In this document: piece after piece, positions 58,801 to 64,000 of the stretch
Position numbering within the stretch: the first letter of the stretch is position 1
How the letters are laid out: each line of letters begins with the position of its first letter
Source of the DNA: Gracilimonas mengyeensis
Lineage (GTDB): Bacteria > Bacteroidota > Rhodothermia > Balneolales > Balneolaceae
Reading direction: 5' to 3'
Assembly: GCF_900182705.1 (NCBI RefSeq)
Contig: NZ_FXTP01000001.1
Span: 248,001-312,000, forward strand
Length of the DNA stretch: 64,000 nucleotides
Notes under the pieces: generated by a model
What the model was told of the DNA's origin: nothing
Databases searched by the model: none
Seen by the model: only the letters and a program-made list of their open reading frames with translations
Position numbers and translations under genes: made by a program

Positions 58801-61800
58801 TGGGTACAACCTTTATTGCCGGGTGCAAGAGAACCAACAGCGGAAGATCTGGAAGCCTATGATGGTAAAATATATATTGAAATTGGGGTGATTTCGGAAG
58901 ATGTGGTACCCAATTTTAGTTTGAATAGTGAAGACGGTCTGGAAAACGTTTTAGACGACTTAATTTTGGATAATTTTACGGAAGATCCCCGTTCTTATAT
59001 TCCCGAAAACCGCCCGGCACCCCAGGGACAATTTTCAAATAATGATCGGGAATACGCTGATGTAGGTTTGGACGGTGTGCCAAGTGAGAATGGCTATGAC
59101 CCAAACAAACAAGAAGATGCACTTTTTAGTGATTTCCTTGCGGCCATGCGGAATGCTTATGGTGAGGGCGCCCCTGAATATGACCGTATTGTACGCGATC
59201 CTTCCAATGATGACTATGTCTATTATGGTTCAGATTTAGTTAATGACTTACCCCTACAGGAGCGGTTCTACCGTTATCAGGGATTTTACGAAGGTAATAC
59301 CCCAGTTGCAGGTGGAGATAATAGAGGTTCTACCGATCGTCCGGACACAGAAGGTTTGGTTAGCCGGTCCACTGTTGAGCGAAATAATAATTACTACCAA
59401 TATGAACTCGATATAAATCCAGCAGATTTTAGCAGTTTGGAGATTGGAAGTCCCGGTACATACATCGTAGATAAAGTACCAGGTGGCAGTCAACAACAGC
59501 GGTGGCACTTGGTGCGTATTCCGCTTAATGAGTTTGCCCGAAAAATCGGAGACATTCAGGGTTTCCAAAATATTACCCACGTTAGAATGTGGATGAGCGG
59601 CTATGAAAAGCCATTTACGCTTCGTTTCGCCTCTTTTGAGTTTATTGGAAGCCAGTGGAGAAAAGTTGAAAATATTTCTGAAACCAGGGATGCAACCGGG
59701 GAATTCCGGACTACGACCATCAATATTGAAGAAAACGCTAACCGCGAACCGGTACCATATCGTCAGCCTGAAGGTTCTATTAGGGCTCAGGATCGTGGAA
59801 GCCAAATCAACACGCTGGCCAACGAGCAATCCTTAGTACTTCAGATTGAAAACCTTGGCCCTCAGCAACTGCGAATGGTTAAGAGAGTGTATCCCGGTGG
59901 ACAAGATCTTTTGAATTATTCTAACCTTCGAATGTTTGTTCATGGTGAAGGATTTAATGAGCGGGGAGAAGCTGAACTGGTTGTCCGTTTGGGTACAGAT
60001 CTTGAGTCAAATTATTATGAATATCGCCAGCCTGTAACTCCTTCAGATCCCAATTACCCTTATTCAAACTATCAACCGGATGGTGGAAGTAACCTTGCTG
60101 ATGACGCACAGGAGGTATGGCTATATGAAGAAAACAGCATGAATATTGTCCTTTCAGCTTTCAACGAGCTAAAGCAAATAAGAAATGACCGACAAGAGAT
60201 AGACCCGACAGAAAAGTTTGAAATGGTTCTGGATCCAGAAGAATATGATTCGGCACCAGGGGCTGTTATAGCTATCAAAGGCAACCCATCTCTAAGTAAA
60301 ATAAATGAAATAGGTATGGGGGTTTTGAATCCTTTTGATCCTTCTGATGTAAATTCAACTGGCACCAATAGCTTAAATGCTGAATTCTGGCTAAATGAGT
60401 TAAGGGTTTCCGGTTTTGATAATGAGAAAGGCTGGAAAGCCAATGCTAAAGCCAACTTCAAGTTTGCTGATTTTGCTACATTGAATACTAATTTCTCCAG
60501 AACCACCACTGGCTTCGGTAGTTTGGATTCACGACTGGGTACCCGTCAACGCTCTGATGATCTGGCCTATGATATTAACTCAACGGTGAATTTACATAAA
60601 CTCATTCCAGATCGTTTTGGGTGGAATTTCCCCGTTTCTGTATCAACCCGTAAGAATATTTCCACGCCTCAATACTTGCCTAATCAGGGAGATACTCGCT
60701 TAAGTGAATTTAATAGTGCCATCAGAAACAGAGATGATCTATCTCAATCGGAGAAGGACGCTCTGATTGAAGAGAAACTGAATGAAGTTGAGACTATCAG
60801 AGATAATTTTTCATTAAATGTCTCCAACTTCTCCAAGGATAATTCAAAGAGTAAGTTGATGCAGTATACCGTGGATAACACGCGTCTCAATTTTGTTTAC
60901 AACCAGGGCTATGCCAAAAATCCCCAGTATCAGTTTCAGGATAACTGGAGTTTTAACTCTTCTATCCAGTACAACCTTTCATTTAATAATGTAAGTGTGG
61001 TTCGCCCTCTAACTTTCCTGGATGATATTCCGGTTTTAGAAGTTTTCTCTGATTTAGGTTTGGGCTACATGCCAACCTCGGTTAATGCCTCCGCGAGTAT
61101 GAGTCGTTCTTATGATGAATCACGCCGGAGGGTACAACAGGTGGATAGCGAAGGAAATCCGCAACTGCAGCCATTACAGCAGCAGCATACCTTCAATCAA
61201 AAATCATCATTCGGAGTCAATTATAACCTGACACCGTCCATTCCGCTCTCATTCAACAGCAATACTAATTTTGACTTGTCAGATGCAGGAATACGAAACA
61301 GTAATAAGACAGGCATAGATAGTTCTTCATTCAGTATTGTACCAACTTTTGACGTTATCGATGGCCTGTTGACTGATACCTTGAGTGCCCGAAGATCAAG
61401 TTACGATGAAAGCTACTCGGCTAGCTGGCGTCCGCCTTTACGGAATATTTCCGGACTGGAATGGCTGAGTTACTCCGCTTCTTATGGTGGTGGTTTTAAC
61501 TGGACCAACAGCGGCCGGGGATCTGGTTTGGGAGCTACCGTAAGTAACTCATTCCGATTAGACCATACGCTTAAATTTGCCACCGGTGATTTATTTGAAA
61601 AGATTGGATTCATCCGGCGAATGCAGGAACGTGACGAAGCAGCTGCCGATCAACGTTCAAAGAACTCCAATGCCGAAGAAGGAGAGTCTCTCAGCCTGGC
61701 TGATCATGCTAAATATTATGGTCGGAAGTTATTTTTAGGTTTGTTTAGCTTTAACAGCATTGATTTGGCCTATAAGACCAACAAGACTTCAAACCAAGCG

Positions 61801-63090
61801 GGCTACCGGGGCGATTCACAGCTATATTATGCCTTTGCAAGTCAGGGAGAGGGCAATTTCTCTCCGCCACTCGGATATAGACTGGGACTTAGTGAAGAAG
61901 TACCACGAACCCAGCTTATTCAGCAAGGACCATTTGGACAAACCGTAAATCTGCCCAAAGTCAATAACTACTCGGATAACCTTAGCTTGGGCACTCGTCT
62001 TGTATTATTTGAAGATATTAGTATCGATCTGGATTGGTCTACCCAATGGAGTGAGCGCCAGCGTGATAATATTTCACTGAATTCAGCCGGCGAATTTGGC
62101 TCTACGGTTTCTTCAAGCGGCGAGATAAACTCATCGGTCTGGGCTTTTGGAATGGGATATGAAGATTTATTTCACCGACAGCTACAGGCTGCCTTTGACG
62201 ATATTAATGGAAATGAGATTATTGATGAGTCGGGTAATGATGACGGCCGTACCGTGCTGAACCGTAATACCCTGCAGGAAGACTTTAGGCATGCATATCT
62301 AGGGTCAAATACGGGCGGCGTAGGAGAAAGAGGATATACTCCATTCCCTAAACCAAACTGGCGTATTACCTGGTCGGGGATCGAAGACCTGCTACCTTTT
62401 ATCGGTGATATGATGAATCGAGCGACGCTTACGCATCAATATTCCGGTTCTTACCGGTTGGGATGGAGCTTGAATACCCTCACCGGGCAGCAATCTCCTC
62501 TGACATTGGGTAATTACCGTGTTACTGATTATAAAGATAGGTATGAGCCCAGTACGATAAATGTTGAGAGGAATTTCTCTCCGTTGCTGCAGCTCAATAT
62601 TACCTGGCAATCATCCCTGAGAACCCAAATTGGTTTTGACCGGAGTAAAATTACCAGCCTTGCCATGTCGAGTAAAAAGGTAACCGAGAGTACTACTCAG
62701 GGGATCAATGTATCCATCAATTATGCCTTTAAGAATCTTAAGATTCCTTTCTTTCCTGAAATTAGAAATAATATAGATGTAACACTTACCGGTGGTTTGG
62801 CTGATGATAAAGATGAGACTTTCGATTTAAGTAGAGACTTGTCTGATGCTCTAAGTGGGGATCCTGATAATATTATTACCGACCCAAACCAATATGAAAT
62901 CAATAAACCTCAGATTACAGGCCAAAAACGACTTAATGCTTCCTTAGTGCTCGGATATCGCTTCTCACAAACCGTGAGTTCAAACTTTGAATACAAGTAT
63001 ACCCAGATTGATCCTCGTTCCTCAGGATATTTCGCACGCCGCAATCACGAAATCCGATTCAATTTCCGCATCGCCATTCAATCAAGATAA
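55819..63090 (+). CDS. sprA: Type IX secretion translocon / gliding-type outer-membrane protein SprA
   Basis: A 2423-residue outer-membrane protein with a GTG start and a signal peptide ending near residue 29 (Ile-Tyr-Ala-Gln). SprA is the large 36-strand beta-barrel channel of the type IX secretion system. The size (2300-2500 residues is normal) fits, as does the series of repeated aromatic/Asn-rich strands and the N-terminal Pro-Gly-Gly-Glu-Ser-Ser-Val-Phe-Ser-Thr-Ile-Phe-Gly-Lys-Pro-Glu motif. Strand ends Phe-Glu-Tyr-Lys-Tyr and Arg-Phe-Asn-Phe-Arg occur at the C terminus. No other T9SS gene (por/gld) is adjacent. The gene has an upstream region of about 220 bp divergent from lptF/G. Confidence 0.92.
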   Translation: MHSYLRFLYILPLLYLAGNAAGVDLIYAQETADTLNTVSEPDSVLADSTLEGFRFIFRAPKNEYTLPDVINPSGLYSIRPSNDQVVTEWDSANTYTQQHIINGVEVGPPRIYNFDEYAQEKRREQEKLIRRQLVQEGRREEQEGGGLLDFSLQIPGGESSVFSTIFGKPEVNLRVNGSANMNVGASIQNIDNPNLPPESQRRVDPTFNQNLQLNIQGTIGDKLTIATDWDTERAFDFQNRLSIVYEGYEDEIIKSIELGNVSMETGNSLISGGASLFGIKSVAELGNLKLTTVVSQQKGESNTQTITGGSEEIEFQLSPLDYQDNRHFFIDFFNRQVFEDNMSNPQQTTTAYQIADLKVFIAEPQINTTSDDAFKAAAFVDLGVVPTENGYGLPHPDRDTINQDSLDENRDNTSASASDFGVSGNDFYNGYFRPLQAGVDYTVDLTLGIISLNRSLSSGSYLAVSFIREPRPGEAGGPVQIGDISSRSTGLTYLKLLRGNNPTPEQSTWPLTLRNVYSLGVTNLSQENTQMEINYIQGNVPSTTLEGRNENLLAELGLDRLNSQGGAESDNQLDFSNSRTLDAISGTIMFPYLEPFGSRIAELLEQSGASDSLISKLSFTELYNEKQSTARLSEKSNYYEIAGLVKGGVSGNFNLGFSLVEGSVKVFANGNELIEGTDYQVDYSFGSITILNEQYLAPGQEISVEFENNQLNVVGQKNFTGVRAEYAVTDDISVGGTFFKLKEQPLSDKIRIGNESINNTVLGVDANADFDAPWMTRFIDQIPLLQTKAPSNVSFSGEFAQLRPGVSQTNAVRDAIDRGDLYKDEENGLAFIDDFEGSELSISLSSPTRWNLAAAPAVVPGYEPDEAFFENSNITPVNSLGSKIARSDLRSQFAWYTIPRNVDELTGASRNTPESRLVNTRDVFPGRETNNADEQIINTLDVYYNPQERGQYNYNENLKENLEQNPQNQWGGMTTSLPSGQEDLTQSNIEFIEFWVQPLLPGAREPTAEDLEAYDGKIYIEIGVISEDVVPNFSLNSEDGLENVLDDLILDNFTEDPRSYIPENRPAPQGQFSNNDREYADVGLDGVPSENGYDPNKQEDALFSDFLAAMRNAYGEGAPEYDRIVRDPSNDDYVYYGSDLVNDLPLQERFYRYQGFYEGNTPVAGGDNRGSTDRPDTEGLVSRSTVERNNNYYQYELDINPADFSSLEIGSPGTYIVDKVPGGSQQQRWHLVRIPLNEFARKIGDIQGFQNITHVRMWMSGYEKPFTLRFASFEFIGSQWRKVENISETRDATGEFRTTTINIEENANREPVPYRQPEGSIRAQDRGSQINTLANEQSLVLQIENLGPQQLRMVKRVYPGGQDLLNYSNLRMFVHGEGFNERGEAELVVRLGTDLESNYYEYRQPVTPSDPNYPYSNYQPDGGSNLADDAQEVWLYEENSMNIVLSAFNELKQIRNDRQEIDPTEKFEMVLDPEEYDSAPGAVIAIKGNPSLSKINEIGMGVLNPFDPSDVNSTGTNSLNAEFWLNELRVSGFDNEKGWKANAKANFKFADFATLNTNFSRTTTGFGSLDSRLGTRQRSDDLAYDINSTVNLHKLIPDRFGWNFPVSVSTRKNISTPQYLPNQGDTRLSEFNSAIRNRDDLSQSEKDALIEEKLNEVETIRDNFSLNVSNFSKDNSKSKLMQYTVDNTRLNFVYNQGYAKNPQYQFQDNWSFNSSIQYNLSFNNVSVVRPLTFLDDIPVLEVFSDLGLGYMPTSVNASASMSRSYDESRRRVQQVDSEGNPQLQPLQQQHTFNQKSSFGVNYNLTPSIPLSFNSNTNFDLSDAGIRNSNKTGIDSSSFSIVPTFDVIDGLLTDTLSARRSSYDESYSASWRPPLRNISGLEWLSYSASYGGGFNWTNSGRGSGLGATVSNSFRLDHTLKFATGDLFEKIGFIRRMQERDEAAADQRSKNSNAEEGESLSLADHAKYYGRKLFLGLFSFNSIDLAYKTNKTSNQAGYRGDSQLYYAFASQGEGNFSPPLGYRLGLSEEVPRTQLIQQGPFGQTVNLPKVNNYSDNLSLGTRLVLFEDISIDLDWSTQWSERQRDNISLNSAGEFGSTVSSSGEINSSVWAFGMGYEDLFHRQLQAAFDDINGNEIIDESGNDDGRTVLNRNTLQEDFRHAYLGSNTGGVGERGYTPFPKPNWRITWSGIEDLLPFIGDMMNRATLTHQYSGSYRLGWSLNTLTGQQSPLTLGNYRVTDYKDRYEPSTINVERNFSPLLQLNITWQSSLRTQIGFDRSKITSLAMSSKKVTESTTQGINVSINYAFKNLKIPFFPEIRNNIDVTLTGGLADDKDETFDLSRDLSDALSGDPDNIITDPNQYEINKPQITGQKRLNASLVLGYRFSQTVSSNFEYKYTQIDPRSSGYFARRNHEIRFNFRIAIQSR

Positions 63091-63204
63091 AGGTAGTCTG
63101 TTAACACTAACAAACACACAACTCAACACTCAAAACTCAAACTTCAATTAACATTGCCCAAAGGTGTTCTTAGCCTTATATTCTCTGCGTAATATTTAAT
63201 GAAT

Positions 63205-63350
63205 GCTTATAGAGAAAGACCGAGGGAATGGGCCCGTGGACGTCTTGGCAACCACTTCTGGAAAGGGGCAGGTGCCAAATCCCACTTCGCTTCCGCGAAG
63301 AAAGATAAGCGAGCTAATCCCTCACAGACTCTTTCTATATAAGCTCATCT
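63205..63350 (+). promoter_or_regulatory. SAM-I riboswitch controlling metH
   Basis: The aptamer core reads GAGGGA, TGGGCCC, GTGGACG, CTTGGCAACC, GGTGCCAAATCCC and GAAGAAAGATAAG between 63221 and 63310, which is the S-box/SAM-I consensus order. P1 closes with GCTTAT (63205-63210) and ATAAGC (63305-63310). The 15 bases starting at 63205 can instead pair with 63330-63344 at 14 of 15 positions. That gives a classic alternative switch just before the metH start. Binding of S-adenosylmethionine should stabilise P1 and lower metH expression. Confidence 0.9.
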
Positions 63351-63362
63351 AAGCAGGAAAGA

Positions 63363-64000
63363 GTGAACATACAAGAAGCTTTAGAACAACGTATTTTAAT
63401 CCTTGATGGGGCCATGGGCACCATGATTCAGCGCTATAAGCTGGGAGAAGAGGATTACAGGGGAGAGCAATTCAAAGATCACCCCGATGACTTAAAAGGG
63501 AATAACGACTTATTGAGCCTTACCCGGCCGGATATCATCAAAGCCATCCATGAGGAATATTTGGAAGCGGGGGCTGATATTGTTGAAACCAACACGTTCA
63601 GCGGCACCACCATTGCTCAGGCTGATTATAACCTGGAAGAAGTGGTGTATGAGCTGAACAAGAAATCGGCCGAAATTGCCCGCGAGGCTGCTGGTGCTTT
63701 CACAAAAAAGAATCCTGATAAGCCACGCTTTGTAGCGGGTTCCATGGGACCTACTAACAAAACGGCTTCCATTTCACCGGAAGTTACCGATCCCGGCTAC
63801 CGTGCCGTTACTTTTGATGAACTGGCGGAAGCTTATAAGCTACAAGCTCGTGGCCTTATGGACGGCGGGGCAGATGTATTGCTGGTAGAAACCATTTTTG
63901 ATACGCTGAACGCTAAAGCCGCGCTCTTTGCCATTCAGGAACTTTTTGAAGAACGGGGTGAGGAAATTCCCATCATGGTTTCTGGAACGATAACGGATGC
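63363..64000 (+). CDS. metH: Methionine synthase, cobalamin-dependent (N-terminal part; cut by window end)
   Basis: The first 212 residues are present; the frame stays open to position 64000. GTG 63363 follows an AGGAAAG ribosome binding site and begins Asn-Ile-Gln-Glu-Ala-Leu-Glu-Gln-Arg. The homocysteine-binding domain shows [10 protein letters not shown] and [10 protein letters not shown], plus Ala-Gly-Ser-Met-Gly-Pro-Thr-Asn-Lys. These match MetH (methyltransfer from methyl-folate to homocysteine via B12). The later zinc-Cys motifs and the B12 domain lie beyond the window. The SAM-I riboswitch upstream supports the assignment. Confidence 0.92.
   Translation, partial: MNIQEALEQRILILDGAMGTMIQRYKLGEEDYRGEQFKDHPDDLKGNNDLLSLTRPDIIKAIHEEYLEAGADIVETNTFSGTTIAQADYNLEEVVYELNKKSAEIAREAAGAFTKKNPDKPRFVAGSMGPTNKTASISPEVTDPGYRAVTFDELAEAYKLQARGLMDGGADVLLVETIFDTLNAKAALFAIQELFEERGEEIPIMVSGTITD

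Noticed and set aside
59254-59829. 191-codon reverse frame antisense to sprA
   Set aside because: It is entirely inside the sprA coding region and looks like an antisense shadow.

Overview
This looks like a chromosomal segment of an aerobic, marine-type bacterium of the Bacteroidota/Balneolota group, most likely a Balneola/Gracilimonas relative. That assignment is inference. It rests on a SprA-type outer-membrane protein of the type IX secretion system, a complete-looking menaquinone branch (menF-menD-menH-menB), a DUF4290-like protein, several TTG/GTG starts, weak Shine-Dalgarno sequences and TAnnTTTG promoter-like boxes close to start codons. No rRNA, tRNA, CRISPR array, prophage or intact transposase was seen. 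The only mobile-looking item is a MITE-like element of about 274 bp near 42.4-42.7 kb.

Layout. (1) 0-9.5 kb, + strand: a type IV pilus / type II secretion-like operon. It encodes a PilC/GspF platform protein (cut by the window edge), PilB/GspE ATPase, a small cyclic-nucleotide-binding-fold protein, a PilT-like ATPase with an altered Asp box, a PilM-PilN fusion, a PilO-PilP-like protein and a secretin with a C-terminal SPOR-like domain. (2) 9.5-13 kb: an alpha/beta hydrolase on the - strand, then an ornithine-lipid-like acyltransferase pair with a DedA protein. (3) 13-24.3 kb: housekeeping genes (tmk, SRPBCC protein, aroE, pgeF, HDAC-like deacetylase, dxr, rseP, psd, FKBP isomerase, RhlE-type helicase, alkaline phosphatase). 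(4) 24.3-37.5 kb, - strand: a signalling island with a roughly 2170-residue multi-PAS histidine kinase, a membrane histidine kinase, an Rcp1-like response regulator and a REC-PAS/GAF-HisKA_2 kinase. (5) 37.7-43.7 kb: lipoprotein, bactofilin with an unknown C-terminal domain, holA, an ECF sigma factor with a minimal possible partner, a small GNAT-like protein, the MITE and a lipoprotein predicted as a beta-propeller. (6) 43.7-48.7 kb, - strand: menaquinone operon. (7) 48.9-55.6 kb: DUF4290-like protein, secreted multi-domain CbiX-like protein, cystathionine beta-synthase/cysteine synthase, DUF3467 protein and two LptF/LptG-type permeases. (8) 55.8-64 kb: sprA, then a SAM-I riboswitch leading into metH, which runs off the window.

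How the genes fit together. The window is rich in envelope functions: a pilus or secretion machine with a peptidoglycan-binding-type secretin, the type IX translocon SprA, LPS export permeases, RseP, lipid synthesis (Psd, OlsB/OlsA-like, DedA) and a bactofilin. Sulfur metabolism is represented by riboswitch-controlled metH and a CBS/CysK-family enzyme. The most unusual items are the fused, rearranged pilus operon, the secreted CbiX-like protein with a Met/His-rich loop, the giant PAS kinase with internally duplicated PAS blocks, the bactofilin fusion and the MITE with nested inverted repeats and a 5-bp flanking duplication.
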